DNA of 64,000 bases from an uncultured Marvinbryantia sp. (GCA_937915375.1 CALDMO010000002.1:32685-96684), one strand, 5' to 3'. Shown: positions 34,265 through 43,898, numbered from the stretch's first letter. Notes: generated by a model from the letters alone, not told the origin. A program made the numbers and translations.

Positions 34265-34428
34265 AATTACAATTTCCTTTATTTATTATGATACAGAGCG
34301 TATAAGATGGCTCTGAAAAAATAAACTACAGATACCATCATATATCAAACGAAGGTGTTTTACCAGAAGTTTTTGCGAAATTTTTAGAAATATTTAATAA
34401 ACGGAAGAATCTTTTTTCAAAGAGTATA

Positions 34429-34457
34429 TTGATTTATTTGTTCAAAATCTTTATACT
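34429..34457 (+). promoter_or_regulatory. promoter of ftsH
   Basis: TTGATT (34429-34434) and TATACT (34452-34457) are separated by 17 bases. They lie about 60 bases before the ftsH start. Confidence 0.6.
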
Positions 34458-34515
34458 AATTAAGAATGATAAGATACAAAGAAGGGGCAAAGGAGATGCT
34501 CTAAGGAGGACAAAA

Positions 34516-36444
34516 ATGGAAAATAACCAAAACCAGAATCAAAACAAGGATCCTGGAAACGGTTCCAACAATAATCAAAATAAATCTCCGAAAAACAGTC
34601 AGACGATAGCGATACTTCTTATCGTGACAGTGATCACGCTGATTGTGATGGGATTGTTTAATAGTCTGATGAAGGGAACCACAAACCAGGAAATTTCCTA
34701 TAATAAATTTATGAAAATGATTGAAAATGATGAGATTAAGAAAGTGGAGTTTCAGAGCGGTCAGTATGTGATCACCCCGAAATCCCAGCCGCTGCGCGGA
34801 CTTGATTTCACATACTACACCGGAAATGTAGACGATCCGGAGTTGGTAGATAAGCTACTGAGTGCAGGCATTGAGTTTAAAAAAGAGATCCCGGATGTGA
34901 TGTCAGGATTGATTTTTAACATTCTCAGTTTTATTCTTCCGTTGCTTTTGATTTGGGGGCTGATGGCGCTCCTGATGCGTAAGATGGGCGGCGGAAACGG
35001 CGTAATGGGTATCGGTAAAAATAAAGCCAGAGTATACGCGCAGAAGGAAACCGGTGTTACCTTTAAGGATGTGGCAGGACAGGACGAGGCGAAAGAGTCG
35101 CTGCAGGAAGTAGTAGAGTTTCTGGAACATCCGGACCGTTATTCCAAGATCGGCGCAAAGCTGCCGAAAGGCGCGCTTCTTGTGGGACCTCCTGGTACTG
35201 GTAAAACGCTGTTGGCCAAAGCGGTGGCAGGAGAAGCACATGCACCGTTTTTCTCGCTGTCAGGTTCTGACTTTGTAGAAATGTTCGTCGGTGTCGGGGC
35301 ATCACGTGTACGTGAGTTGTTTGAAGAGGCTAAGAAAAACGCGCCGTGTATTATTTTTATTGATGAGATTGACGCAATCGGTAAAAGTCGTGACAGCCGT
35401 TACGGAGGCGGAAACGATGAGCGTGAACAGACACTGAATCAGCTGCTTGCGGAGATGGATGGATTTGACAGTGCTTCCGGTCTTTTGATTCTGGCGGCTA
35501 CTAACCGTCCGGAGGTGCTTGATCAGGCGCTGCTTCGTCCGGGACGTTTTGACAGGCGCGTAGTTGTTGACAAACCGGATCTGCAGGGACGAATCGATGT
35601 CCTGAAGGTTCATGCGAAAAATGTCAATATGGATGAGACTGTTGATCTGGAGGCTATTGCGTTGGCAACATCGGGTGCGGTTGGCTCAGATCTTGCGAAT
35701 ATGATCAATGAAGCGGCGATTCTGGCTGTGAAAAATGGCAGAAACGCAGTGAATCAGGCAGACCTGTTTGAATCTGTAGAAGTGGTTCTGGTTGGTAAGG
35801 AAAAGAAAAATAAAATTCTCAGCAAGGAAGAACGTAAGATTGTCTCCTATCATGAGGTGGGCCATGCGCTTGTCAGCGCGTTGCAGAAGGATTCTGAACC
35901 AGTACAGAAGATTACCATTGTGCCACGTACCATGGGGGCTCTTGGCTATGTTATGAATGTGCCGGAGGAAGAAAAATACCTCAATACGGAGGCTGAAATC
36001 CGCGCAAGGATCGTGGAATGTGTTGCTGGCCGTGCGGCAGAACAGATCGTATTCAACAGCGTGACGACAGGTGCGGCAAACGATATTGAGCAGGCCACCA
36101 GGATGGCGCGCGCTATGATCACGCAGTACGGTATGTCTGAAAAATTCGGTATGGTAGGTCTGGAATCTCCGGCTAATCAGTATTTGGATGGACGCAATGT
36201 TCTGAACTGCAGTGATGTGACTGCGGCAGAAATTGATAAAGAAGTGATGGCGGTGATCAAGGATGCTTATCAGGAGGCGCTGCGCCTGCTGAACGAGCAC
36301 AGAAAAGCGCTTGACCGCATTGCGGACTTCCTGATTGAGAAAGAAACCATTACCGGTAAAGAATTTATGGAAATTTTCCATCAAGTAGAGGCAGAAGATG
36401 TGATCGAAATGCCGATGCAGGAAGAAACGAAAACAGAAGAGTAA
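34516..36444 (+). CDS. ftsH: ATP-dependent zinc metalloprotease FtsH
   Basis: This 642-residue membrane-anchored AAA protease has an Asn/Gln-rich N-terminus and two membrane helices (about 25-48 and 128-152). The AAA core has GPPGTGKT (about 224-231), FIDEIDAIG and RPGRFDR, and the zinc site is HEVGH (446-450). The site normally reads HEAGH; the Val variant still keeps both His and the Glu. It degrades membrane and regulatory proteins. The ATG at 34516 has AAGGAGG upstream. Confidence 0.96.
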   Translation: MENNQNQNQNKDPGNGSNNNQNKSPKNSQTIAILLIVTVITLIVMGLFNSLMKGTTNQEISYNKFMKMIENDEIKKVEFQSGQYVITPKSQPLRGLDFTYYTGNVDDPELVDKLLSAGIEFKKEIPDVMSGLIFNILSFILPLLLIWGLMALLMRKMGGGNGVMGIGKNKARVYAQKETGVTFKDVAGQDEAKESLQEVVEFLEHPDRYSKIGAKLPKGALLVGPPGTGKTLLAKAVAGEAHAPFFSLSGSDFVEMFVGVGASRVRELFEEAKKNAPCIIFIDEIDAIGKSRDSRYGGGNDEREQTLNQLLAEMDGFDSASGLLILAATNRPEVLDQALLRPGRFDRRVVVDKPDLQGRIDVLKVHAKNVNMDETVDLEAIALATSGAVGSDLANMINEAAILAVKNGRNAVNQADLFESVEVVLVGKEKKNKILSKEERKIVSYHEVGHALVSALQKDSEPVQKITIVPRTMGALGYVMNVPEEEKYLNTEAEIRARIVECVAGRAAEQIVFNSVTTGAANDIEQATRMARAMITQYGMSEKFGMVGLESPANQYLDGRNVLNCSDVTAAEIDKEVMAVIKDAYQEALRLLNEHRKALDRIADFLIEKETITGKEFMEIFHQVEAEDVIEMPMQEETKTEE

Positions 36445-36451
36445 TAAATAT

Positions 36452-36479
36452 CCCCGGTCAGACGACCGGGGAATTTTTA
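36452..36479 (+). terminator. ftsH terminator
   Basis: CCCCGGTC (36452-36459) and GACCGGGG (36464-36471) form a stem with a four-base loop, followed by a T run. Confidence 0.9.
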
Positions 36480-36482
36480 TGC

Positions 36483-36761
36483 CTATTCATCCCATCCGTC
36501 GTAGAAGCGGATGGTAGCACTGATATTGCGTACGAATTCACCGTCTTTTAATGTCAGATCTTCTGGATCGGAAACACTGGGAAGTTCCGGCATCTCTTCT
36601 TCAAGCTCCAGAGAAATCCATTCAACCGCGGCTTCATTTGCATTGTCGAGTGCTTCGTCAAGCGTGTCGCCGACTGCGCAGCAATCCTGCAAATCGGGGA
36701 AATAACCTTCATAATTGCCGGATTCTGTTTTGTGAAAAATTGCGGGATAAATAAATTTCAT
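36483..36761 (-). CDS. HicB-like antitoxin family protein (orphan)
   Basis: This 92-residue protein has the HicB fold pattern: YPAIFHKTESGNYEGYFPDL, then CCAVGDTLDEALDNANEA (about 25-45). The extended C-terminus lacks an obvious ribbon-helix-helix DNA-binding part. HicB normally neutralises the HicA mRNA-cleaving toxin encoded next to it. No HicA-like small gene is found on either side here. The start has an AGAGAGGT-type site. Confidence 0.85.
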   Translation of the reverse strand: MKFIYPAIFHKTESGNYEGYFPDLQDCCAVGDTLDEALDNANEAAVEWISLELEEEMPELPSVSDPEDLTLKDGEFVRNISATIRFYDGWDE

Positions 36762-36853
36762 TCATTGTACCTCTCTTTATTTTTTAAGATTCCAATTAAA
36801 TTGCATTGTAGTTTTTTATTATAAATAGGAATTTTGGCAAAAGCAATCCTTCA

Positions 36854-36882
36854 TTGCGTTTTTTTCTCAAATTAGTTATAAT
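36854..36882 (+). promoter_or_regulatory. promoter of the debranching-enzyme gene
   Basis: TTGCGT (36854-36859) and a perfect TATAAT (36877-36882) are spaced by 17 bases, 60 bases before the start. Confidence 0.7.
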
Positions 36883-36941
36883 TTCTTTTATAAGTAATCT
36901 ACCAAAAGAGAGAAAGTTATTTCTCGTGGAAAGGATAAAAT

Positions 36942-39089
36942 ATGAGATCATATGGCTATCAATATACCATTGACCATTCAGTGACGATTCGTCCGCTGGA
37001 GGAAATTTCCGGTTTTCCGGTTTGTCCTGGCATGTATGATATAAACGGCGCGAGCGCGCTGCCGGTTGGCGTTAATTTTACAATACACACGCATGGGGGT
37101 ACCTCTTGTGAGTTGCTTTTGTTTCACAGAGGAGAGGAAGAACCATATGCGGTACTGCCGTTTCCGGAAGCATATAAAATTGGTGATGTCTATTCTATGA
37201 TTGTGTTCAAGCTGGATATCGAAGATTTTGAATATGCCTATCGCGTGGACGGTCCTTATGATCCGAAAAAAGGGCTTCTTTTTGATAAAAGGAATATTCT
37301 GCTTGACCCTTATGCGAAAGCTGTGACCGGACAGCATTTCTGGGGGGTGACACAGGACAAGCGTTATCATGCGCGTGTGGTGAGAGACGTTTTTGACTGG
37401 GGGATCGTGCCGCAGTCAAAGAGAGAAATCAGCGATCTGATTATTTATGAACTGCATGTGCGTGGCTTTACGCAGCATGAGTCCTCCGGTGTCGAGCATC
37501 GCGGCACTTTTGCCGGGCTGAAAGAAAAGATTTCTTATTTGAAGGAACTTGGTATTAATGCGGTGGAACTGATGCCCATTTTTGAATTCGATGAAAACCG
37601 CGGATTTCGTGAGGTGGATGGACAAAAGCTGATTGATTACTGGGGATATAATTCCGTAGGATTTTTTGCGCCAAACAGTAGTTATGCCGCTTCAGAGGAA
37701 TATAATTATGAGGGAACCGAGCTGCGTGAACTGATTAAAGAACTGCACGATAATGATATTGAAGTAATTCTTGATGTTGTATTTAATCATACGGCAGAGG
37801 GCAACGAGCGGGGACCGATTTTCAGCTTCAAGGGTTTTGATAATAATATTTACTATATGCTGACGCCGGATGGAAATTATTATAATTTCAGCGGCTGCGG
37901 CAATACCTTGAACTGCAATCACCCGGTAATTCGTCAGATGATCCTGGAATGTCTGCGCTACTGGACAGTCAGCTATCGTGTAGACGGATTCCGGTTTGAT
38001 CTGGCGAGTATCTTGGGAAGAAACAGAGATGGTTCGCCATCGAATAATCCGCCGCTTTTGGAAATGTTGGCGTGCGATCCGATTTTGCGCAATGTTAAGC
38101 TGATCGCGGAAGCATGGGATGCTGGGGGAATGTATCAGGTAGGCAGTTTTCCGGCAGGAGGACGCTGGGCAGAATGGAACGGGCGTTACCGCGACGCAAT
38201 ACGCGGATTTTTGAAGGGAGAAAACTGGAGAGCATGGGACGCGGCATGGAGCGTTGGAGGTTCCAGTGATCTGTACGGCAAATGTCAGGCGGATTCGCAG
38301 GGAGAGTACAACGGCTATAATTCCTCGATCAATTTTCTGACATGTCATGATGGGTTTACCCTGTATGATCTGTATTCTTATAATGAGAAGCATAATTGGA
38401 ATAATGGCTGGGGAAATACAGACGGTTCAGATAATAATTTGAGCTGGAACTGCGGGTATGAGGGAGAGACGGAAGACCAGGAAACGTTAAAACTCCGTTA
38501 CCGTATGATTCGTAATGCCTGTGCAGTGCTGATGTGCAGCCGCGGTACGCCGATGTTCCTGGCGGGAGATGAATTTGGCAACACCCAGTACGGGAACAAT
38601 AACAGCTACTGTCAGGATAATGAAATTTCTTGGCTGGATTGGAGACTGTTAGAAAAGAATCGCAGTTTGTTTGAATTCTTTAAATATATGATCGCTTTTA
38701 GAAAAGAGCATCAGGTGATTGGCAAAAAACTGCCGGATGCGGTATGCGGCAGGGATGGTGTGATCGTACATGATGTGAATGCGGAAAAACTGTCGATTCC
38801 GCAGGATGCAAGAGTGTTTTCTGTTAGTTTTGCCGGTTATGATGTTCGTAAAAATCGAGATGATCTGGTTTATCTTTCGATTAATACCTATTGGGAGGAC
38901 GTGCGTGTTACATTGCCGCGTTTGCAGGGAAATTTGGCGTGGTTTTTGAGCGTAGACACCTATGGGGACGAAAACGGGCGCTATTGTTATCCGTTTGGAC
39001 AGGAAAAAATGATAAATGGAGAATATGTGCTTCGTCCGCGTACAACGGCGGTTTTTTATGCGCGCCGCATGAATGGAGAGAAAAGATGA
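36942..39089 (+). CDS. glycogen debranching enzyme (isoamylase/GlgX/pullulanase-type GH13)
   Basis: This 715-residue alpha-amylase-superfamily enzyme has an N-terminal CBM48-like beta domain (about 15-120). The GH13 barrel follows, with DVVFNHT, nucleophile Asp in YRVDGFRFDLA, acid/base Glu in LIAEAWD and the third Asp in TCHDGFT. It would cleave alpha-1,6 branches of glycogen or related glucans; GlgX versus pullulanase specificity is not resolved. It has no signal peptide, so acts in the cytoplasm. The stop overlaps the next small gene as ATGA. Confidence 0.88.
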   Translation: MRSYGYQYTIDHSVTIRPLEEISGFPVCPGMYDINGASALPVGVNFTIHTHGGTSCELLLFHRGEEEPYAVLPFPEAYKIGDVYSMIVFKLDIEDFEYAYRVDGPYDPKKGLLFDKRNILLDPYAKAVTGQHFWGVTQDKRYHARVVRDVFDWGIVPQSKREISDLIIYELHVRGFTQHESSGVEHRGTFAGLKEKISYLKELGINAVELMPIFEFDENRGFREVDGQKLIDYWGYNSVGFFAPNSSYAASEEYNYEGTELRELIKELHDNDIEVILDVVFNHTAEGNERGPIFSFKGFDNNIYYMLTPDGNYYNFSGCGNTLNCNHPVIRQMILECLRYWTVSYRVDGFRFDLASILGRNRDGSPSNNPPLLEMLACDPILRNVKLIAEAWDAGGMYQVGSFPAGGRWAEWNGRYRDAIRGFLKGENWRAWDAAWSVGGSSDLYGKCQADSQGEYNGYNSSINFLTCHDGFTLYDLYSYNEKHNWNNGWGNTDGSDNNLSWNCGYEGETEDQETLKLRYRMIRNACAVLMCSRGTPMFLAGDEFGNTQYGNNNSYCQDNEISWLDWRLLEKNRSLFEFFKYMIAFRKEHQVIGKKLPDAVCGRDGVIVHDVNAEKLSIPQDARVFSVSFAGYDVRKNRDDLVYLSINTYWEDVRVTLPRLQGNLAWFLSVDTYGDENGRYCYPFGQEKMINGEYVLRPRTTAVFYARRMNGEKR

Positions 39090-39313
39090 AAGAATATGAA
39101 GTGGTTTGGGAAATTTTTAATCTGTGTTCTAACAATCAGATGCGTGATGTTTTCATAGAAGAAATTGAGACAACAGATCCGGAAATTTATGTGAAGCAAA
39201 AATTTGCCGGAAAAGAAGTGACCTATGAGAAAACGGTATTGGAAAATGGCACGATCGTTTTTGATATCATGACCTCGCAGATTAAACAGCGAATGTCGTT
39301 TACAGAATTTTAA
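39086..39313 (+). CDS. hypothetical 75-residue protein
   Basis: This small soluble protein starts MKEYEVVWEIFNLCSNNQMR and ends QRMSFTEF. It overlaps the preceding stop by four bases, with GGAGAG as ribosome-binding site, so it is translationally coupled to the debranching enzyme. It is acidic and has no membrane segment. Family not recognised. Confidence 0.7.
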   Translation: MKEYEVVWEIFNLCSNNQMRDVFIEEIETTDPEIYVKQKFAGKEVTYEKTVLENGTIVFDIMTSQIKQRMSFTEF

Positions 39314-39366
39314 GATGCAGAATTCTTTTGACTTTCACATCATTAAAAAAGAAAAGAGGCGTACAG

Positions 39367-40284
39367 ATGGATGAATTATTTGCGGTATATCAAAAACAGG
39401 GAATCAGCGAAACATTATTAAAAGAGATTGCCTGTTTTCGAGCGGCGCACCCGGTAGCAGAGCAGGCAAAAAATCGTGTGGCAAAACCGGATATTATTTT
39501 TTACGGAAAAGAAATTTTCGAGATGGCGGCGACGGCGCTGCTGCAGGGAGAGAATATTCTGCTTTCCGGTACAAAAGCTACGGGGAAGAATGTTCTGGCA
39601 GAAAATTTGGCCTGGGTATTCGGCCGCCCGGTTTACAATATATCGTTTAACATTAATACTGACAGCACTTCATTGGTGGGAACGGATACTTTCCGCAATA
39701 ACGAGGTCTGCCTGCGCCGCGGACCGGTATATGACTGTGCAGATTATGGAGGGTTCGGTATTTTTGATGAGATTAATATGGCGAAAAATGATGCGGTTTC
39801 TGTATTGCATGCGGTGTTAGATTATCGACGTATCCTGGATGTGCCCGGTTATGATCGGCTTGCACTCCATGAGGCAGCACGATTTATCGGAACTATGAAT
39901 TACGGCTATGCCGGAACGAAGGAACTGAACGAAGCGTTAGTATCTCGTTTTATGGTTATCGATATGCCGGAGATTGATGGCGACACGTTGATGAAGATTT
40001 TACTAGATTTGTTTCCGGATGCGAAGCAGGCGGGGCTTTCGCAGCTCTGCGGCTTTTTCACAGATTTGCAGCTCAAAGCGTCGCACAATGAGATTTCTAC
40101 GAAAGCGCTTGATCTGCGCGGTTTGATTGGAGCAATCAAAACAATCCGTGCCGGACTTGACCCTGAAAAAGCGCTGCGAATGGGAATGGTAAACAAATGC
40201 TTTGACGCGTTTGAACGAGAGATTATCGAAGATATCGTAGAGACGCGCATTCCGGAAGGGTGGAGCGCGTCGGAGGTTTTTTGA
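39367..40284 (+). CDS. MoxR-like AAA+ ATPase
   Basis: This 305-residue AAA_5/MoxR-type chaperone has Walker A GTKATGKN (68-75), Walker B GIFDEINMA (D134, E135), sensor region FIGTMNYG and LVSRF. The last Walker A residue is Asn instead of the usual Thr/Ser, a departure that may weaken Mg2+ coordination. It pairs with the VWA-domain gene downstream, as MoxR proteins typically do to load metal or remodel a target. AAGAGG precedes ATG 39367. Confidence 0.85.
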   Translation: MDELFAVYQKQGISETLLKEIACFRAAHPVAEQAKNRVAKPDIIFYGKEIFEMAATALLQGENILLSGTKATGKNVLAENLAWVFGRPVYNISFNINTDSTSLVGTDTFRNNEVCLRRGPVYDCADYGGFGIFDEINMAKNDAVSVLHAVLDYRRILDVPGYDRLALHEAARFIGTMNYGYAGTKELNEALVSRFMVIDMPEIDGDTLMKILLDLFPDAKQAGLSQLCGFFTDLQLKASHNEISTKALDLRGLIGAIKTIRAGLDPEKALRMGMVNKCFDAFEREIIEDIVETRIPEGWSASEVF

Positions 40285-40301
40285 GAACGAGAGGTACCTT
40301 T

Positions 40302-42077
40302 GTGGAAACAGAAAAATCTCTATATAATATAGAAGAAAATCAAATGGAAATCGAAAACCGTATCCGCAATCTGATGTGGACGGTGAGCGGCGATTATACG
40401 CTGGATGTAAAGCCGGATGTGGAATCGTTTGTCAGAAATAAATATATTTCTCTTTATGATGCCATTAAGCAGGGCGGTTTTGCAAAATATTATGATACAA
40501 ATGCATTAGCGATGTATCTGCTGAAAAAAATTTATTACGGTGCGGAGGAATCTTCTCTGATGAGGCTTGCTCAGCTGTGTGTGGATGAGGCGGTTTACCC
40601 GAAGATTTCCAAGGAACGTCCGGGTGTGGCAGGTGTGCGTAAAAAAGCGTTTGAGGCGATGCTGGAGCATGATTTTCACCGTATGGGGCAGTCTTTTTGC
40701 GGCCGCATAAAGATTTCTATGCTGCGTGATTTTTTAAATGGAAAGACAACAGATGAACAGCGCATCCAGAGTGTAAAGGATGCGCTTTATCAGATGCAGA
40801 CGGTGGATGATACGATGGAGATCATCCGTATGGTGGATCATCTGTACAATCAGACGATTGATCCGGCGTTTGTGCGTAAGCATGGTGATCTGGACTATGT
40901 GCTGGCGCTGGAGACAGAAGAACTTGTCCGGGAAAGCTGGCAGGAGTTCCTTGATGAAGATATGTATGAGTCAGTGATGGAACAGTTTCTGGAGGATATG
41001 GGCAGGCAGGTTTCTACACTGGACGAATATCAGGATGATGGAACAGAAAAAAAGCGTCAGGGACGCAGCATTGTGGTTCTGGACGAAAAAGCGCTTGCCA
41101 AAATGCATACGTATATGGAATTGAACTTCGGCCGTTCTTATATGTCGAAAGAAGAGGCACAATGCCTGAATCGCCGTCTGTGCATCGGGGCACACGCAGA
41201 CTGCAGTCTTTACTACACAGACGGGATTCTGACCAATCCGGTGTTGTCTAACGCGCAATATGTGAATGCGAAAAAGCAGGCGGAGCGCAACCGGCTTTTA
41301 TATCATAACAGTAAAAGTATGGTAAGACACAATATAGATGTGATGACAGCCAGTCTGAAGCGTTCACTGCAGCTGCGTGCCCAGCAGGATATTGTTCCAA
41401 GCGATCACGGAACGATTGTGCCGAATCGGCTCTGGAGGATCGGCCGCGCGGACACAGAAAAAATATTTAACCGTATTATCCGACAGAATCATTCGGATTT
41501 TGTGGTAGATGTGCTGATGGATGCCAGCGGTTCTCAGCGCGACCGTCAGAGTCAGGTAGCTCTGCAGGCGTTTATTATCAGCCGTGCGCTGAGTAATGTG
41601 GGGATACCGCATCGCGTGATGGGATACTGTACTTTCTGGGATTATACGGTGATGCAGCGGTATCGGGAATATGACGCGGTCGCGCAGGAGGATGATAAGA
41701 TCTTCAGCTATACAACCTCGGCGAATAACCGTGATGGGCTGGCGCTGCGTGCGGCAGTTGATTCTCTGAAAAAAAGAGAGGAGGAGAATAAAATTCTTGT
41801 GGTACTCAGCGACGGCAGACCGAATGATGTGATCGTTAATCGGCCCGGCAGTAAAAATCCGCGTATTTACTGCGGCGATTATGCGGTGCAGGATACGGCG
41901 CTGGAGGTACGCAAGATACGTGGCGAGGGAATTTGCGTACTGGGAGTATTTGCCGGAAAGGAAAAGGATCTGGCGGCGGAAAAGAAAATATTCGGCAGGG
42001 ATTTTGCTTATATCCGTGACATCCGTAATTTTTCGACGGTTGTGATCCGTTATCTGCAGAGATTACTTGATTTGTAA
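40302..42077 (+). CDS. VWA-domain protein, partner of the MoxR-like ATPase
   Basis: This protein of about 591 residues has a C-terminal von Willebrand A domain. The MIDAS motif is DASGS (D407-S411), with the later Thr in YTTSANNRDG and Asp in VLSDGRPND. The N-terminal 380 residues are helical and of unknown fold, as in NorD/CoxE-type MoxR partners. Start choice: GTG 40302 follows GAGAGG at seven bases; TTG 40281 and GTG 40260, which overlap the ATPase gene, are alternatives. It probably acts with the ATPase on a cytoplasmic target. Confidence 0.8.
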   Translation: METEKSLYNIEENQMEIENRIRNLMWTVSGDYTLDVKPDVESFVRNKYISLYDAIKQGGFAKYYDTNALAMYLLKKIYYGAEESSLMRLAQLCVDEAVYPKISKERPGVAGVRKKAFEAMLEHDFHRMGQSFCGRIKISMLRDFLNGKTTDEQRIQSVKDALYQMQTVDDTMEIIRMVDHLYNQTIDPAFVRKHGDLDYVLALETEELVRESWQEFLDEDMYESVMEQFLEDMGRQVSTLDEYQDDGTEKKRQGRSIVVLDEKALAKMHTYMELNFGRSYMSKEEAQCLNRRLCIGAHADCSLYYTDGILTNPVLSNAQYVNAKKQAERNRLLYHNSKSMVRHNIDVMTASLKRSLQLRAQQDIVPSDHGTIVPNRLWRIGRADTEKIFNRIIRQNHSDFVVDVLMDASGSQRDRQSQVALQAFIISRALSNVGIPHRVMGYCTFWDYTVMQRYREYDAVAQEDDKIFSYTTSANNRDGLALRAAVDSLKKREEENKILVVLSDGRPNDVIVNRPGSKNPRIYCGDYAVQDTALEVRKIRGEGICVLGVFAGKEKDLAAEKKIFGRDFAYIRDIRNFSTVVIRYLQRLLDL

Positions 42078-42101
42078 CAAAATTGTGACAAAATAGAAAA
42101 T

Positions 42102-42117
42102 ATTACATGTATGTAAT
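42102..42117. repeat. palindrome ATTACAT-gt-ATGTAAT
   Basis: This near-perfect palindrome lies 24 bases after the VWA stop. Its half-site recurs inside the promoter at 42219-42247, so it is a candidate regulator-binding site. Confidence 0.5.
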
Positions 42118-42218
42118 GAGCCTAAAAATATTTCTCATAAAAAAATCCTGTAAATACAATGATTTCCATAGGATATGGACCTGTTTGTAAAGAAAAACAA
42201 AAAAGTTTTGAAATAGTG

Positions 42219-42247
42219 TTGACACGAAATGTAATACATGTTAAGAT
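42219..42247 (+). promoter_or_regulatory. promoter of the NlpC/P60 gene
   Basis: TTGACA (42219-42224) and TAAGAT (42242-42247) are separated by exactly 17 bases. The spacer contains ATGTAATACAT, related to the palindrome at 42102-42117. Confidence 0.8.
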
Positions 42248-42313
42248 GTCAGCGTAATAAATTTAATAAATTTGTAATAAGTGTGGTTCACATATATGGA
42301 GGTTGGAGAAGTA

Positions 42314-43885
42314 ATGAGTAATAAGGGAATGAAAAATCATGTAAGAAGAGCGGCGGCATGTTTTCTGGCAGGAAGTATGGCGCTTACCGTTTGCGGTGTT
42401 TCAGCATCTGCAACGGGCACTTCACTTGTAGGTGTTGGTACATCTGTGACAGAGGATGAGATCAGCACAGCGTCCGAAACAGAGGTTACAGCAGAGGAGA
42501 CAGAGGCGGCTCCGGAGGAAACGGAAGCGGCTGCAGAAGAAACAATTACGGAAGAATCCGCTCCGGCAGAGGAAGTGCCTGCAGAGGCACCGGCTGCGCC
42601 GGCAGAAAATCTTGTCGGTACAGTAGCAGTTTCTCAGCTTGGCGGTGAAACATATATTAATATTAGATCTAATCCGAGCACGGATGCAGAGATCGTTGGT
42701 AAGCTTTATAACAACAATGCGGCGACTATTCTGGCAGATGACGGCGAATGGCTTTATATCCAGTCTGGAAACTGCGAGGGATATGTTGCAAAATATCTGA
42801 TGACTACCGGTTCTGCGGCAGCGGAGGTTGCGCAGGAAATCGGTACTCCGGTTGCACAGGTAAATGTAGAAGGGCTGATGGTTCGTTCGGATGCGTCTGA
42901 GGATGCAGAAGTGCTTGATATGGTTACACAGGATCAGGTAGTGTATCTGGAAGAAGATCTGGGCGGCTGGGCAAAGGTTACGACAGAGAACGGTGTATCC
43001 GGTTATGTAAGTGCAGATTATGTAAGTTATGCTACTTATCTTCCGCAGGCAGAATCAGCAGAAGAGGAAGCAGCAAGACTGGCGGCAGAGGAACAGGCTT
43101 ATCTGGACTATTTGGCAGAACAGGAACGCTTATACTTAGAGGCAATGGCAGCAGAACAGGCTGCATGGGAAGCACAGAATCAGGCATGGATTGAATATCT
43201 GGAGAGCCAGGGAATGTATGCAGATGATGCACAGACGAATGCAGATCAGGCTTACGCAGACCAGGCTTACGCAGATCAGATGGCAGCTGATGCGCAGGCA
43301 AATGCAGACGCAGCTTACAATTCCGGTGATGCGGATGCGGCAGCACAGGCACAGGCTGAGGCAGACAGACTGGCAGCAGAAGCACAGGCAGCAGCAGATG
43401 CAGCAGCACAGGCACAGGCCGAAGCAGACGCGGCAGCACAGGCAGAATACGAAGCAGCGACACAGGTATTGCAGGAAAATGGTGTAGATCCGTCTACCAT
43501 CGGTGATGGAAGCACATCTGATTTAAGACAGCAGGTTGTTGATTATGCATTGCAGTTCGTAGGTAATCCGTACGTATGGGGCGGTACCAGTCTTACAAAC
43601 GGAGCAGACTGTTCTGGATTTACACAGTCCGTTCTGGCAGACAATGGTATCAATGTAAGCCGTACAGCTGGACAGCAGGGACAGGGTGGAACGTCCGTAG
43701 ATCTGTCAAACATCCAGCCGGGTGATCTTCTCTTCTACGAAGGAAGCGGCGATTACGGTATTGGACATGTATCTATGTACATCGGCGGTGGCCAGGTTGT
43801 ACATGCAAGCAATTCTACAGATGGTATTATCGTATCTGACATAAATTACAGAACTCCGAGCTACGCAAAGAGTTATCTGGACTAA
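42314..43885 (+). CDS. secreted SH3b / NlpC-P60 peptidoglycan hydrolase
   Basis: This 523-residue exported protein has a signal peptide (about 1-35) and an acidic Thr/Glu/Ala linker. Two bacterial SH3 domains follow (about 95-160 and 175-240), then a long Ala/Gln/Glu coiled region with AYADQ repeats. The C-terminal NlpC/P60 domain has Cys433 in GADCSGF and His in GIGHVSMY and VVHASN. The catalytic domain cleaves peptide bonds in peptidoglycan stems, and the SH3 domains probably hold it to the wall. ATG 42314 has TTGGAGA upstream; an upstream in-frame GTG at 42281 is less likely. Confidence 0.92.
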   Translation: MSNKGMKNHVRRAAACFLAGSMALTVCGVSASATGTSLVGVGTSVTEDEISTASETEVTAEETEAAPEETEAAAEETITEESAPAEEVPAEAPAAPAENLVGTVAVSQLGGETYINIRSNPSTDAEIVGKLYNNNAATILADDGEWLYIQSGNCEGYVAKYLMTTGSAAAEVAQEIGTPVAQVNVEGLMVRSDASEDAEVLDMVTQDQVVYLEEDLGGWAKVTTENGVSGYVSADYVSYATYLPQAESAEEEAARLAAEEQAYLDYLAEQERLYLEAMAAEQAAWEAQNQAWIEYLESQGMYADDAQTNADQAYADQAYADQMAADAQANADAAYNSGDADAAAQAQAEADRLAAEAQAAADAAAQAQAEADAAAQAEYEAATQVLQENGVDPSTIGDGSTSDLRQQVVDYALQFVGNPYVWGGTSLTNGADCSGFTQSVLADNGINVSRTAGQQGQGGTSVDLSNIQPGDLLFYEGSGDYGIGHVSMYIGGGQVVHASNSTDGIIVSDINYRTPSYAKSYLD

Positions 43886-43898
43886 TAAGAACGGCAGG

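Noticed and set aside
35851..35865. FtsH zinc motif reads HEVGH instead of HEAGH
   Set aside because: Both metal-binding His and the catalytic Glu remain. As far as I recall, substitutions at the third position occur in other clostridial FtsH proteins, so it is not a sign of inactivation.
36762..36941. Hidden hicA gene beside hicB
   Set aside because: No frame of about 60 codons with HicA-like sequence or a start signal occurs on either strand in the gap.
43240..43450. Tandem repeat array or CRISPR-like structure
   Set aside because: The repetition comes from Ala/Gln/Asp-rich codons in the coiled region of the wall hydrolase. There are no uniform spacers.
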